Below, piece by piece: positions 1 to 9,388 of a DNA stretch of 64,000 nucleotides. The notes below the pieces were generated by a model, which was not told the DNA's origin, ran no database searches, and saw only the letters and a list, made by a program, of their open reading frames with translations. Positions within the stretch are counted from its first letter, which is position 1. Every line of letters begins with the position of its first letter. This DNA comes from Blastococcus fimeti (lineage in GTDB: Bacteria > Actinomycetota > Actinomycetes > Mycobacteriales > Geodermatophilaceae), in the NCBI GenBank assembly GCA_900102115.1, contig FNAW01000002.1:558001-622000 (forward strand), read 5' to 3'. The translations under genes were made by a program, and so were the position numbers.

Positions 1-499
1 ACGCCGAGCCGGGTGCGGCCATCGCCCCCAGGTGGCTCGGGGCCAGGAACTCCGCGATGACGCCCACGAGCGGACGGCGGAGGACGACGGAGCCCAGCAG
101 CACCACGGTGAGGACGGCGTTGCGCAGGATGCCCGGGACGTAGAAGTCCCGGGCCTGGCCGGTGGCGGCCGCGATGGCCACCGCGACGCCGACGGCGAAC
201 AGGCCGCTGACCGCCTGCTGCACGCTCTGCCGCCGGGCCAGCCGGAGCGCGAAGATCAGCACCGCGCTGCCGAGCGCGGCCCAGATGCCGGGCCGGAGCC
301 CGGCGATGCCGTTGGCCACGATGAAGGCCAGGGTCGGCACCGTGGCGTCGACCATGCCGCGCCAGCCGCCGAGCTGCTCCAGCACCAGGTGCCGGTCGAA
401 GACGAGCGGGGACGCGCCGGCGTCGTCGCCCGAGCCGGTCCGGCGCTCGTCGTCCGGGGACGGCACGGGGCCGCTCGAACTGCTCTCGTGCTCGCTCAC
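1..499 (-). CDS. DUF3159 family membrane protein, 3' end beyond the window
   Basis: The gene reads leftward from a GTG at 499 and runs off the window edge, so only about 166 N-terminal residues are visible. A charged, Ser-rich start (about 35 residues) is followed by several hydrophobic spans and short loops, including the segment GGWRGMVDATVPTLAF, typical of the DUF3159 integral membrane family. Function is unknown in the family. It is the last visible member of a leftward run dut / DUF3710 / OB-fold / DUF3159; in M. tuberculosis the equivalent gene (Rv2693c) precedes the Trk potassium genes, so trkA-like genes may lie to the left. The gap to the upstream OB-fold gene is 13 bp, consistent with one transcript. 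Confidence 0.85.
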   Translation of the reverse strand, partial: MSEHESSSSGPVPSPDDERRTGSGDDAGASPLVFDRHLVLEQLGGWRGMVDATVPTLAFIVANGIAGLRPGIWAALGSAVLIFALRLARRQSVQQAVSGLFAVGVAVAIAAATGQARDFYVPGILRNAVLTVVLLGSVVLRRPLVGVIAEFLAPSHLGAMAAPGSA

Positions 500-512
500 G
501 GACGCCCGGCGC

Positions 513-890
513 TCAGCAGGAGCCGAGCTCGTACCAGGGGTTGTAGATGACCCGCTTGCCGTCGAAGGCGGCGAACCGGCCGCGCGCGGTGAGCGTGCGC
601 CCGGGCTCGATGCCGGCGATCCGTCGGCGGCCCAGCCAGACCAGCGTCACCGAACCGGACCCGTCGAACAGCTCCGCCTCGAGCGTGGGCACGGTCTCCC
701 GCGGGGTGTAGACGACCGACTTCAGCCGGCCGGTCACCGTCACGACCTCGCCCTTGCGGCAGGAGCTCAGCGGCTCGCAGCCGGCGCTCGCCGACTCGGC
801 GCGCAGTTCCTCGGCGTCGATGGTGTGGTCGTCGGCGGTCAGCCGCTGCAGGGTCCGCGACAACCAGCCGACCGGACGGGTCTCGGTCAC
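513..890 (-). CDS. OB-fold nucleic-acid-binding domain protein
   Basis: This 125-residue protein has a helical N-terminus (about 1-45) and one OB-fold beta-barrel (about 46-120), with the alternating pattern KGEVVTVTGRLKSVVY ... SVTLVWLGRRRI ... LTARGRFAAFDGKRVIYNP seen in the small OB-fold proteins of the actinobacterial dut cluster (Rv2694c type). A role in nucleic acid binding is inferred from the fold only. The GTG start at 890 overlaps the stop of the upstream DUF3710 gene by 4 bases (GTGA), so the two are probably translationally coupled. Confidence 0.85.
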   Translation of the reverse strand: MTETRPVGWLSRTLQRLTADDHTIDAEELRAESASAGCEPLSSCRKGEVVTVTGRLKSVVYTPRETVPTLEAELFDGSGSVTLVWLGRRRIAGIEPGRTLTARGRFAAFDGKRVIYNPWYELGSC

Positions 891-1657
891 GGGCCCAGCG
901 TAGTGCCGCCGGGGGCGGCAGCGCCGCCACCGCTCCCCCCAGCGGGGGGCGTGCGCGGCGGGGTGCCCGCGGCGCCACCGGCGGCGGCCTGCTGCTGGGC
1001 GGCGATCCGGGCGGCGGCCTCGGCCGGCAGGGTCAGCGGCAGCGCCTCGCGCACCGGCATGGGCTCCGGCCCGCGGACGACGACGACGGCGCGGAAGGCG
1101 TCCTCGAGCGCGGTGGCCGCCTCGGGGCTGGAGGCGGCCGGCCCGCTGATCGTGCCACGCAGGAACCAGCGCGGGCCGTCGACGCCGAGGAAGCGCGCCG
1201 GGCGCCGGGTCGGCTCCGGTGCGGGCTGCCCGGGCTGGGCCGGCGGAGCGGCGACGACCGTGCCGGCGAGCTCGGGGCCGAAGGGGCCCTCGACCTCGCG
1301 CAGCGACGCGCCCTGACCCGAGGCGGTCGTCGCGATGTCCGCGCGCACGTCGTCCCAGATGCCGGCGGCCCGCGGGGCGGCGAAGGCGGCCACCTGCAGC
1401 AGCGAGTCCCCCGAGCGCAGCGTCGCCCCGACCACCTGGCCCTGCGGGTTGAGGTCCACCCGCAGCTCCATGCCGGGCCGGGCGGGCAGCCGCAGCGCGC
1501 CCAGGTCGAGCCGGGTGATGCCGTCCTCGGGGGCGTCGGCGACGTCCCAGGGGCCGGTGGTCTCCTGCACGTCGCGCTCGCGCACCTGCGGCTCCGGCGG
1601 CACGCCGCGCTCGCGCAGGCTGCGGTCGATCCGGTTGCGTCGTCGTCCTAGCGGCAT
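887..1657 (-). CDS. DUF3710 domain protein
   Basis: A 256-residue soluble protein of the DUF3710 family, function unknown. The basic N-terminus (MPLGRRRNRIDRSLRERG) is followed by the family core: DGITRLDLGALRLPARPG near residue 55, then a beta-rich region ending near residue 205 (GPRWFLRGTISG). The C-terminal tail of about 45 residues is Ala/Pro/Gly-rich and looks disordered. I chose the ATG at 1657 because it sits one base after the dut stop codon; longer upstream starts would lie inside dut. The gene is the second of the dut operon and overlaps the OB-fold gene by 4 bases. Confidence 0.87.
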   Translation of the reverse strand: MPLGRRRNRIDRSLRERGVPPEPQVRERDVQETTGPWDVADAPEDGITRLDLGALRLPARPGMELRVDLNPQGQVVGATLRSGDSLLQVAAFAAPRAAGIWDDVRADIATTASGQGASLREVEGPFGPELAGTVVAAPPAQPGQPAPEPTRRPARFLGVDGPRWFLRGTISGPAASSPEAATALEDAFRAVVVVRGPEPMPVREALPLTLPAEAAARIAAQQQAAAGGAAGTPPRTPPAGGSGGGAAAPGGTTLGP

Positions 1658-1658
1658 G

Positions 1659-2141
1659 TCAGCCCTGCTCCTCGTCCACGGTGCTCGCGACTCCCGTCGA
1701 GCCGTGCCCGCCCGCTCCCCGCTCGCTGCCGGGGAGCCGGTCCACCGGCACGAACCGGGCCCGGACCACCGGCTGCACCACCAGCTGGGCGACGCGGTCG
1801 CCACGCCGGAGGGTCAGCGTCGCCGCCGGGTCGAGGTTGACCAGGTTCACCTTGATCTCGCCCCGGTAACCGGAGTCGATCGTCCCGGGCGCGTTGACCA
1901 GGCTCAGGCCCAGGCGGTGGGCCAGGCCGGACCGTGGGTGCACGAAGCCGGCGTAGCCCTCGGGGATCGCCACGGCGACACCCGTGCCGACCAGCGCGCG
2001 CTGCAGCGGCGCCAGCTCGACGTCCTCGGCGAGGGTCAGGTCGGCTCCGGCGTCGCCCGGCAGCGCGTAGCGCGGCACGGTGCCCTCGGGAGAGAGCAGC
2101 GAGACCGGCACGTCCACGTCGGACGGGGGGAGGTCGGGCAC
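1659..2141 (-). CDS. dut: Deoxyuridine 5'-triphosphate nucleotidohydrolase (dUTPase)
   Basis: Hydrolyses dUTP to dUMP and pyrophosphate, keeping uracil out of DNA and supplying dTMP synthesis. All five trimeric dUTPase motifs are present in the 160 residues: AGADL (31-35), PRSGLA (69-74), [11 protein letters not shown] (86-96, with catalytic Asp89 and the base-stacking Tyr92), RGDRVAQLV (113-121) and the glycine-rich C-terminal [10 protein letters not shown] (141-150). Length is normal for the family. The GTG start lies 7 bases after a TAGGGT -10 box, so the operon dut/DUF3710/OB-fold/DUF3159 probably begins as a leaderless transcript here. Confidence 0.97.
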   Translation of the reverse strand: MPDLPPSDVDVPVSLLSPEGTVPRYALPGDAGADLTLAEDVELAPLQRALVGTGVAVAIPEGYAGFVHPRSGLAHRLGLSLVNAPGTIDSGYRGEIKVNLVNLDPAATLTLRRGDRVAQLVVQPVVRARFVPVDRLPGSERGAGGHGSTGVASTVDEEQG

Positions 2142-2148
2142 GTCGGCG

Positions 2149-2154
2149 ACCCTA
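2149..2154 (-). promoter_or_regulatory. -10 box of a leaderless promoter for dut
   Basis: TAGGGT on the minus strand ends 7 bases before the dut GTG, with no Shine-Dalgarno sequence between. This matches the TANNNT spacing of actinobacterial leaderless promoters, where transcription begins at the start codon. No clear -35 is visible. Confidence 0.5.
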
Positions 2155-2200
2155 GCCGCGCCGGGCGACGCCGTGCTCGCGCCGGCCCGGGGCAGGGGGT

Positions 2201-3109
2201 TCAGGCCCCGCCGCGCAGGTCGCGCAGCACCCGTCGGGCCAGCGTCTCGGTGGCCCGGCGGTTGCTGCGGCCGGCCAGCGCGGCCCCGAGCAGGAGCGGT
2301 GCCGCGGCCGGCACGTTCCCGACCAGCCGGCGGCCGACGCGCCGCCGGAGCGCCGTCAGGCCGGCGGCGCCCAGGACGGAGCCGAACCCCGCCGCGCTCT
2401 GCACGGAGCGCTGCGCCGACCAGCTGGACAGGTAGGCCGCCCCGCGCGCCCGGGCGTCGCCGGGCGCCGGCCGGCCGTGCAGTTCGTGCAGCTCGCCGAT
2501 CAGCACGACCTCGACCGCGGCGGTGAGCAGCGTCTCCGCGCCCAGCTCGAGCGGGACGGCGAGCAGCGACGGCGGCGCGAACCAGTGCGCCGCCGAGAAC
2601 CCCCCGGTGGCTGCGCCGATGCCGGCGGTGAGCCGGGCCGCGCGGGCGACGAGCGCGTCCGCGATCTCGGCGTCGGGGGTGCCGGGGTGCGCCGCCCGCA
2701 ACCGTGCGGCGTCCCGGACGGGCAGCCGCGGAGCGGCGGCCGACAGCAGGTCGCCCAGGACGGCGCCGGGCGAGCGGCCCGGCTCGGCGGCGGGGCCGTC
2801 CGCGGGGGCCGACCCCTGCGGCGGGGCCTCGCGGCTGCCGCCGACGGCGGCACCCACGGCCGTGACCACGGCGCCGAGCACGTCGCGCAGCCCGGTCCCC
2901 GTGGAGCGGCCGGGCGGCTCGCCCGGCGCTTCGTCGGCCGCCGGACCCGGAGCCGGCTCGGCGCTGCCGAGCAGACCGGAGACGGCGTCGGCGAGGGCGC
3001 GGGCGGCACGACCGAGCCCGCTCTCCTCGACCGGGACCGGGACCGGCGGGACCGGCCGGGGCGGCGGGACGTCACGGGGCGCCCCGACGCGCGGCGAGTG
3101 CTCGGTCAT
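2201..3109 (-). CDS. Hypothetical Ala/Pro-rich membrane-associated protein
   Basis: I do not recognise a family. The 302 residues split into a low-complexity N-terminus rich in Pro, Ala and Glu (1-130), then a helical region containing moderately hydrophobic stretches (for example [20 protein letters not shown] and, near the C-terminus, [13 protein letters not shown]), ending in a basic tail. This suggests a membrane-associated protein with a disordered cytoplasmic arm; EcsC-like proteins have a similar look but I see no firm motif. The ATG at 3109 is chosen over an upstream ATG (3145) because a strong purine-rich site (GGGGGAGGGG) lies directly before it. It stands between dut and DUF4193, both on the same strand. 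Confidence 0.7.
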   Translation of the reverse strand: MTEHSPRVGAPRDVPPPRPVPPVPVPVEESGLGRAARALADAVSGLLGSAEPAPGPAADEAPGEPPGRSTGTGLRDVLGAVVTAVGAAVGGSREAPPQGSAPADGPAAEPGRSPGAVLGDLLSAAAPRLPVRDAARLRAAHPGTPDAEIADALVARAARLTAGIGAATGGFSAAHWFAPPSLLAVPLELGAETLLTAAVEVVLIGELHELHGRPAPGDARARGAAYLSSWSAQRSVQSAAGFGSVLGAAGLTALRRRVGRRLVGNVPAAAPLLLGAALAGRSNRRATETLARRVLRDLRGGA

Positions 3110-3134
3110 GGGCTCCCCTCCCCCGGCGTCCCTC

Positions 3135-3159
3135 GACCCCCGCACGTCGTGCGGGGGTC
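3135..3159 (-). terminator. Hairpin terminator after the DUF4193 gene
   Basis: A perfect 11-bp stem (GACCCCCGCAC / GTGCGGGGGTC) with a 3-base GTC loop begins 12 bases past the DUF4193 stop. There is no T-run, as is usual in GC-rich actinobacteria. It probably separates DUF4193 from the downstream gene ending at 2201. Confidence 0.65.
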
Positions 3160-3171
3160 AGCGGTCGTTCG

Positions 3172-3471
3172 TCAGGCGCAGTCGCGGCAGTACAGGTCGT
3201 CGCCCTTGGTCGCGGCGAGCCGGCTGCGGTGCTGCACCAGGAAGCAGCGCGAGCAGGTGAACTCGTCCTCCTGCTTGGGCAGCACGCGGACGGTGAGCTC
3301 CTCGTTCGAGAGGTCTGCGCCGGGCAGCTCGAGGTTCTCGTTGAAGTCGGTCTCGTCGACGTCGACGGACGAGGACTGGGCCTCGGCCCGTCGGGCCTTG
3401 AGCTCCTCGAGCGAGTCCTCGCCGAGCTCGTCGGCCTCGTTGCGGCGCGGGGCGTCGTAGTCGGTGGCCAT
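3172..3471 (-). CDS. DUF4193 zinc-ribbon-like protein
   Basis: This 99-residue acidic protein has the start MATDYDAPR and the C-terminal cysteine pattern FTCSRCFLV ... LYCRDCA, two CxxC pairs typical of DUF4193 (M. tuberculosis Rv2699c type). The four cysteines would bind one zinc ion. Function is unknown; it is broadly conserved in actinobacteria next to dut. The ATG at 3471 fits the family length; longer in-frame starts reach into the divergent intergenic region. A hairpin terminator follows the gene. Confidence 0.93.
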   Translation of the reverse strand: MATDYDAPRRNEADELGEDSLEELKARRAEAQSSSVDVDETDFNENLELPGADLSNEELTVRVLPKQEDEFTCSRCFLVQHRSRLAATKGDDLYCRDCA

Positions 3472-3773
3472 GGGGTGCCCCTCCTCCGGGTTCTCGCGGG
3501 CGGCGGGCGCCCGCTTCTGCTGACGCGGTGCCGGGTGGGCTCCGTCGTCTCGGCCGGTCGCCGGTGGGCGATCGGTGTGTCTGCGGCAGGGGTCCGCACG
3601 AGCGGCGCCCTGCTCCGTACCGGTCACGCCCTGCCGTCTAGGTGGACGGTGGACAGGACCGGCAGCCGCCCAACGCCGTACGGGCTCGGTTTGTGCCCGA
3701 GGAGTCACGGGCGACACATCGGGCCCGTGGACGGGCGTCCGGGCTGCGGAGCGGCAGAGGTTACCCTGCCGCC
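3472..3773. other. Divergent intergenic region between DUF4193 and the phosphotransferase gene
   Basis: About 300 bases without a convincing gene. It must hold the promoters for both flanking genes. The only clear element is the TACCCT box next to the rightward gene; open frames here on both strands lack family features or sensible codon use. Confidence 0.6.
3762..3767 (+). promoter_or_regulatory. -10 box of a leaderless promoter for the phosphotransferase gene
   Basis: TACCCT lies 6 bases before the GTG at 3774 and there is no Shine-Dalgarno sequence, fitting the TANNNT leaderless promoter pattern. Confidence 0.45.
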
Positions 3774-4820
3774 GTGACGACTCCTGTGGGTGCTGATCCG
3801 ACCGTCGTGGGCCCCTACCTGGCGCATGCGCTGGGCGATCAGCGGTGGCAGGAGGTGACCGTCGATCTCATCGCCGCCGGTATGTCGAACCTCACCTACG
3901 TCGTGACGCCGAAGGACGGTTCCCCGGACGACGCGGTGATCCTCCGGCGCCCCCCGACCGGTGCGGTGCTGGCGACGGCGCACGACATGGCCCGGGAGCA
4001 CCGGGTCATCTCCGCGCTGGACGGCACCGCCGTCCCGGTGCCCCGGACGCTGCACATGTGCACGGACGAGTCCGTGCTCGGTGCGCCCTTCTACGTCATG
4101 GAGCGGGTCGTCGGCATCCACGCCGTCAACGCCTTCCCGCCCGGGTACGCCGACGAGCCCGAGCAGCGCCGCGCCGTCGGTGAGGGGCTCATCGACGTCC
4201 TGGCCGACCTGCACTCGGTCGACCACGAGGCCGTCGGGCTGGGCGACTTCGGCCGGCCCGAGGGGTTCGCCGCGCGCCAGGTGCGACGCTGGACCAAGCA
4301 GTGGGACGCCACCCGCGACCGCGACCGCCCGGATCTCGACGCCCTGGCAGCCCGGCTCGCCGAGACGGTGCCGACCACCCAGCGCTCGGGCATCGTGCAC
4401 GGCGACTACCGGCTGGACAACTGCCTGCTCGACCCGGCCGAGCCGGGCCGGATCAAGGCGGTCCTGGACTGGGAGATGTCGACGCTGGGCGACCCGCTCA
4501 CCGACATCGGGATGATGTTCGTCTACTGGCCGCAGGCCGGCGAGGACCGCGCCTCGACCCAGAGCGCGCTGACCACCCTGCCCGGTTTCCCGACCCGCCT
4601 CGAGGCTGCGGAGCGGTACGCCCAGCGCACGGGCGTGGACCTGGCCGACCTCAACTGGTACGTCGGTTTCGCCTTCTTCAAGTTCGCCGCGATCATCGCC
4701 GGCATCGTCGCCCGCTCGGCGGCCGGCGCGATGGCCGGGAAGAACACCAGCGGCTACGCCGAGCGCATCGACCCGGTCGTCGAACTGGGACGCGCCGCGC
4801 TCGAGGACGGTGCCATCTAG
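3774..4820 (+). CDS. APH-fold phosphotransferase family protein (acyl-CoA dehydrogenase-linked type)
   Basis: A 348-residue kinase-like protein of the aminoglycoside phosphotransferase (APH/ChoK) fold. Visible motifs are GMSNLTY (36-42, nucleotide loop), HGDYRLDN (209-216, catalytic Asp211 and Asn216) and LDWE (231-234, metal-binding Asp232). The closest named relatives are FadE36/ACAD10-type proteins, thought to phosphorylate hydroxyacyl or other small substrates in lipid catabolism rather than antibiotics; the substrate is unknown. The GTG at 3774 is preferred because a TACCCT -10 box stands 6 bases upstream. The next gene starts 29 bases after the stop but has its own -10 box. Confidence 0.9.
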   Translation: MTTPVGADPTVVGPYLAHALGDQRWQEVTVDLIAAGMSNLTYVVTPKDGSPDDAVILRRPPTGAVLATAHDMAREHRVISALDGTAVPVPRTLHMCTDESVLGAPFYVMERVVGIHAVNAFPPGYADEPEQRRAVGEGLIDVLADLHSVDHEAVGLGDFGRPEGFAARQVRRWTKQWDATRDRDRPDLDALAARLAETVPTTQRSGIVHGDYRLDNCLLDPAEPGRIKAVLDWEMSTLGDPLTDIGMMFVYWPQAGEDRASTQSALTTLPGFPTRLEAAERYAQRTGVDLADLNWYVGFAFFKFAAIIAGIVARSAAGAMAGKNTSGYAERIDPVVELGRAALEDGAI

Positions 4821-4836
4821 CCGGCCGGTCCGGCCC

Positions 4837-4842
4837 TAGGAT
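4837..4842 (+). promoter_or_regulatory. -10 box of a leaderless promoter for the Cei-like gene
   Basis: TAGGAT ends 7 bases before the GTG at 4850 with no ribosome binding site between, which both supports this start and suggests leaderless initiation. Confidence 0.5.
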
Positions 4843-4849
4843 CCCGGGC

Positions 4850-5398
4850 GTGACGACGCTGCGCACCGAACGCCCCCCGGTGCGCACCCGCAGCGGGCGG
4901 CGGCCGCTGCCGCCGCTGATCTTCCTGCTGGTGCTCGCGCTGGTCGCCCTCGGCGTCTGGTGGAACGTCTTCCGGCAGGACGCCGAACTCCGGGCCGAGC
5001 AGGACGCCGCCTGCGCCGAGGCCGAGGCCGCGCCGCAGGCCCTGGACCCGGCCACGGTGTCGGTCCGCGTCTACAACGCCTCCGACCAGGCCGGCCTGGC
5101 CCAGTCCGTCGCCGACGACCTCGGCGCGCGCGGGTTCACCATCGCCGAGGTCGCCAACGACCGGAGCGGTCGCGAGGTGACCGGCGTCGGCGAGGTGCGG
5201 CACGGGCCCAGCGGCAAGGGCACCGCGGCGTTCGTGGCCCTGTACCTGCCGGGTGCCGAACTGTGGCAGGACATCCGCGCCACCCAGCAGGTGGACCTCG
5301 TGCTCGGCCCGGAATTCGTGATCGGCGAGAGCCTGGCCACCGACGACGACGTCACCGCCGCGCTCGCGCCGGCCGAGGAGGCCGCCGCCGACTGCTGA
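4850..5398 (+). CDS. Cei-like envelope protein with a LytR C-terminal domain
   Basis: A 182-residue protein with a basic cytoplasmic N-terminus, one membrane anchor (about 22-42, LIFLLVLALVALGVWW) and an extracytoplasmic LytR_C domain (about 68-155, starting SVRVYNASDQAGLAQSV). It lacks the LytR-CpsA-Psr catalytic domain, so it is not a wall-polymer ligase. In M. tuberculosis the protein at the equivalent locus is Cei (Rv2700), needed for cell envelope integrity; that role is transferred here by domain and synteny. Start chosen from the TAGGAT box 7 bases upstream. Confidence 0.88.
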   Translation: MTTLRTERPPVRTRSGRRPLPPLIFLLVLALVALGVWWNVFRQDAELRAEQDAACAEAEAAPQALDPATVSVRVYNASDQAGLAQSVADDLGARGFTIAEVANDRSGREVTGVGEVRHGPSGKGTAAFVALYLPGAELWQDIRATQQVDLVLGPEFVIGESLATDDDVTAALAPAEEAAADC

Positions 5399-5415
5399 GT
5401 CGGCCCGGCGCCCGG

Positions 5416-6243
5416 CTACGGGTGCAGCTCGACCAGCAGGTCCCCGAACGCCTCGCCGATCCCCGGCGCGGCCGCCACGACCATCGGCTCGCCGAGCGGC
5501 CTGCCGGCCAGCCCGCTCACCACCGCGCCGGCCTCGGCGGCGATCAGCGCTCCGGCGGCGTGGTCCCAGGGCTGGAGGTCGGCCTCGTAGTAGGCGTCCA
5601 CCCGCCCGGCCGCGACCGCGCACAGCTCCAGCGCCGCGCTGCCGTGCCGGCGGATGTCCCGGACCCGCGGGAGCAGCGCGGCCACCACGGCACCCTGGGC
5701 CCGTCGCTGCTCGACGCGGTAGCCGAAGCCGGTCGCCACGAGGCTGTGCTCCAGCGCGGTCGTTGCGCCGGCGGTCAGCCGCACCGGCTCCGGCGCGGCC
5801 GGCGTCGCGAGGAAGGCGCCGCCCCCGGTGACGGCGGTGAAGAGCTCGCCGGTCGCGACGTTGAGGACGACGCCCGCGCGGACGACGCCGTCGACCTCGG
5901 CGGCGATGGAGACGGCGTAGGCCGGCAGGTCGTAGAGGAAGTTCACCGTGCCGTCGATCGGGTCGACCACCCAGCGCACGCCGGTGGTCCCGGCCCGTTC
6001 GGCGCCCTCCTCCCCCAGCACGCCGTCGTCGGGTCGGGCGCCCAGCAGCCGCCCGACGATCAGGTGCTCGCTGGCGGTGTCCACGGCGGTCACGACGTCC
6101 ACGGAACTGGACTTGACCGACACGTCGTCGGCCGCGGTGGCGCGGCCGAGGCGCACCAGCTCGGCCGCCTCCCGGGCGGTGGCGACGGCCAGCGCCAGCA
6201 GCGCCGAAGGGTCGGGTGTGGGAGCACCGGAGGCTGCGGTCAC
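5416..6243 (-). CDS. suhB: Inositol monophosphatase family protein
   Basis: A 275-residue Mg2+-dependent phosphatase that would hydrolyse myo-inositol 1-phosphate to inositol for phosphatidylinositol and mycothiol synthesis. Metal-binding motifs are GEEG (77-80), DPIDGT (94-99) and PWDHAAG (225-231, with Asp227), all intact. The gene is divergent from ppgK, as suhB is in M. tuberculosis (Rv2701c). A GGGAGG site precedes the GTG start. Substrate specificity within the family cannot be read from the sequence. Confidence 0.93.
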   Translation of the reverse strand: MTAASGAPTPDPSALLALAVATAREAAELVRLGRATAADDVSVKSSSVDVVTAVDTASEHLIVGRLLGARPDDGVLGEEGAERAGTTGVRWVVDPIDGTVNFLYDLPAYAVSIAAEVDGVVRAGVVLNVATGELFTAVTGGGAFLATPAAPEPVRLTAGATTALEHSLVATGFGYRVEQRRAQGAVVAALLPRVRDIRRHGSAALELCAVAAGRVDAYYEADLQPWDHAAGALIAAEAGAVVSGLAGRPLGEPMVVAAAPGIGEAFGDLLVELHP

Positions 6244-6286
6244 GGGTCGATCCTCCCGCAGCGGGGAGTCCCTCGGGGCCCCTCAC

Positions 6287-6292
6287 TAGCCT
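6287..6292 (+). promoter_or_regulatory. -10 box of a leaderless promoter for ppgK
   Basis: TAGCCT lies 6 bases before the ppgK ATG at 6299 with no Shine-Dalgarno sequence in between. Confidence 0.45.
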
Positions 6293-6298
6293 GGGCCG

Positions 6299-7042
6299 AT
6301 GCAGGGCTTCGGTGTGGACATCGGCGGCAGCGGCATCAAGGGGTGCCTGGTGGACCTCGAGAAGGGGGAGCTGGTCGGTGAGCGGTTGCGGATCGAGACG
6401 CCGCAACCCGCGCTCCCCGACCCTGTCTACGGCGTCGTCGGCCGGATCGTGGAGTCCTTCGGCTGGACCGGTCGCATCGGCGTCACCTTCCCCGGCGTCA
6501 TGAAGCAGGGCGTGGCGCACACCGCGGCCAACGTGGACCGGAGCTGGATCGGGACCGACGTCGACGCCGGTCTGGGCGCCCACGTCCCCGGGACGGTGGA
6601 GACGCTCAACGACGCCGACGCGGCCGGGCTGGCCGAGATGCGGTACGGCGCGGGTCGCGACCGGAAGGGCGTCGTCCTGATGCTGACGTTCGGCACCGGC
6701 ATCGGCAGCGCCCTGTTCGTCGACGGGCACCTGGTGCCCAACACCGAGTTCGGCCACATCCAGGTCGACGGCGAGGACGGCGAGAAGCGGGCCGCGGCCT
6801 CCGCCCGGGAGCGCGAGGACCTCAGCTACCCGGAGTGGGCCGGCCGCGTCGACCGGTACCTGGACGTGCTCGAGGCCGGCGTCTGGCCCGACCTGATCAT
6901 CGTGGGCGGCGGGGTCAGCAAGAAGGCGCACAAGTGGGTGCCGCTGCTCAGCACCCGGACCCCCGTCGTCCCGGCCCAGCTGCAGAACGACGCGGGCATC
7001 GTCGGCGCGGCCCTGGCGGCCTCCGAGCGGCCGGATCACTGA
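6299..7042 (+). CDS. ppgK: Polyphosphate glucokinase
   Basis: A ROK-family sugar kinase of 247 residues that phosphorylates glucose using inorganic polyphosphate (and usually ATP). Motifs: DIGGSGIKG (7-15, phosphate loop), LNDADAAG (103-110, catalytic Asp105), GTGIG (132-136) and EFGH (150-153). The length and order fit actinobacterial PpgK (M. tuberculosis Rv2702). It sits between suhB and sigA in the same order as in mycobacteria. Confidence 0.95.
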   Translation: MQGFGVDIGGSGIKGCLVDLEKGELVGERLRIETPQPALPDPVYGVVGRIVESFGWTGRIGVTFPGVMKQGVAHTAANVDRSWIGTDVDAGLGAHVPGTVETLNDADAAGLAEMRYGAGRDRKGVVLMLTFGTGIGSALFVDGHLVPNTEFGHIQVDGEDGEKRAAASAREREDLSYPEWAGRVDRYLDVLEAGVWPDLIIVGGGVSKKAHKWVPLLSTRTPVVPAQLQNDAGIVGAALAASERPDH

Positions 7043-7119
7043 TCCCGATCGGCTCCGCCTGTTCGCCGCCGGGACCGGGATCCGGTGCGCTGGACGGTGG
7101 AAACGCCGGGGCCCGTCGT

Positions 7120-7125
7120 TACAAT
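7120..7125 (+). promoter_or_regulatory. Candidate -10 box upstream of sigA
   Basis: TACAAT stands out in a GC-rich 254-bp gap before sigA. A -35 is not obvious (TGGAAA at 7098-7103 gives a 16-base spacer). It would give a 5' leader of about 165 bases. Confidence 0.3.
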
Positions 7126-7296
7126 GAGCACGCCCCGGGCCGACGTCCTCCAGCCGGGAGGGATCCCCCGCCCGACCAGCGGTCAAACCCCGCGCAGGTC
7201 GGTCGAGGTCCCTGACGCCGGAGGGCCGGAACTGGGGCCGTTACCCGAGGACCAGACGGTCCCCTGGCGTACGCCCCAGCACGGGAAGGAACCTGA

Positions 7297-8670
<1,374 letters not shown>

Positions 8671-9135
8671 ATGATCTGTCGTCCTCCGGACGACACCGCG
8701 GCCACGTGCCGTGCCCCAGCGGGGACGAGCACCACCGTCGCACCTGCGCGGGCCCCTCCGGGGCCCACTCGGCGCGACACGACGTGGGCGCAGGAAGGGT
8801 CTTCCCTCCCACCCGGACGGGGGCGCTACGGCATGGGCGGCGGGTTGGCACCGACATCTGTCGGGTAGACCGCGTAGCGTGGGGGACGTCAGAACAGCAG
8901 CGGACCCACGGCCGCTCCGGTCACCCGACCGGAACGGCACGCGAGACCAGCACGAGCACGACCGGTACCACCCCAGTGACGTCCCCTGCTGAACCCGCTC
9001 CACCGTCGGCACATCACGGACTCGTCTCGATCCGAGAGTCCGGGTTGGCCGACAGCGGAACGGGAACACGAGGGGCCATCCTGGCGCTGTGCAGGAGGCC
9101 GATCCGCATCCGCGGATCCGTGCGGTAGAGAGCGA
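8671..9135. other. 465-bp intergenic region after sigA
   Basis: No gene is supported. It contains a hairpin straight after sigA and a 14-bp palindrome CCGACATCTGTCGG (8851-8864) followed by TAGACC, which could be an operator/promoter for the DUF7455 gene about 270 bases downstream. The rest shows no recognisable RNA gene or repeat. Confidence 0.5.
8677..8695 (+). terminator. Hairpin terminator after sigA
   Basis: Perfect 8-bp stem TGTCGTCC / GGACGACA with a TCC loop, starting 6 bases past the sigA stop codon. There is no T-tract, as is usual in this GC-rich background. Confidence 0.55.
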
Positions 9136-9363
9136 GTGATGAGCCGGATGACCCAGACGCTGACGACGACCCCGCCCACCGATGACCTCGTCGTTCCCTT
9201 CCACTGCGACCGCTGTGGGGCTCTGGCCAAGGTGCGAGTCGTACTCGCCAGTGGCAGCGACCTCGTCTTCTGCGGGCACCACGCGCGTGAGTACGAGAGC
9301 AAGCTTCGTGACATCGCCGTCGACATCATCGACACCGAGGGCGAGCAGCACGTAACTGCATGA
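9136..9363 (+). CDS. DUF7455-type small zinc protein
   Basis: About 75 residues, with the pair FHCDRCGA and VFCGHHA that would bind one zinc through three cysteines and one or two histidines, and a conserved core KVRVVLASGSDLVFCGHH. Similar small proteins follow sigA in many actinobacteria (Rv2704-2708 region). Function unknown. GTG 9136, ATG 9139 and ATG 9148 are all possible starts; GAGAG at about 9127-9131 favours 9139. Confidence 0.88.
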   Translation: MMSRMTQTLTTTPPTDDLVVPFHCDRCGALAKVRVVLASGSDLVFCGHHAREYESKLRDIAVDIIDTEGEQHVTA

Positions 9364-9388
9364 GAGAACCGCTATCGTCGCGCCCGCG

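Noticed and set aside
7041..7082. Terminator after ppgK
   Set aside because: Arms GATCCCG/CGGGATC exist but enclose a 28-base loop; too weak to claim.
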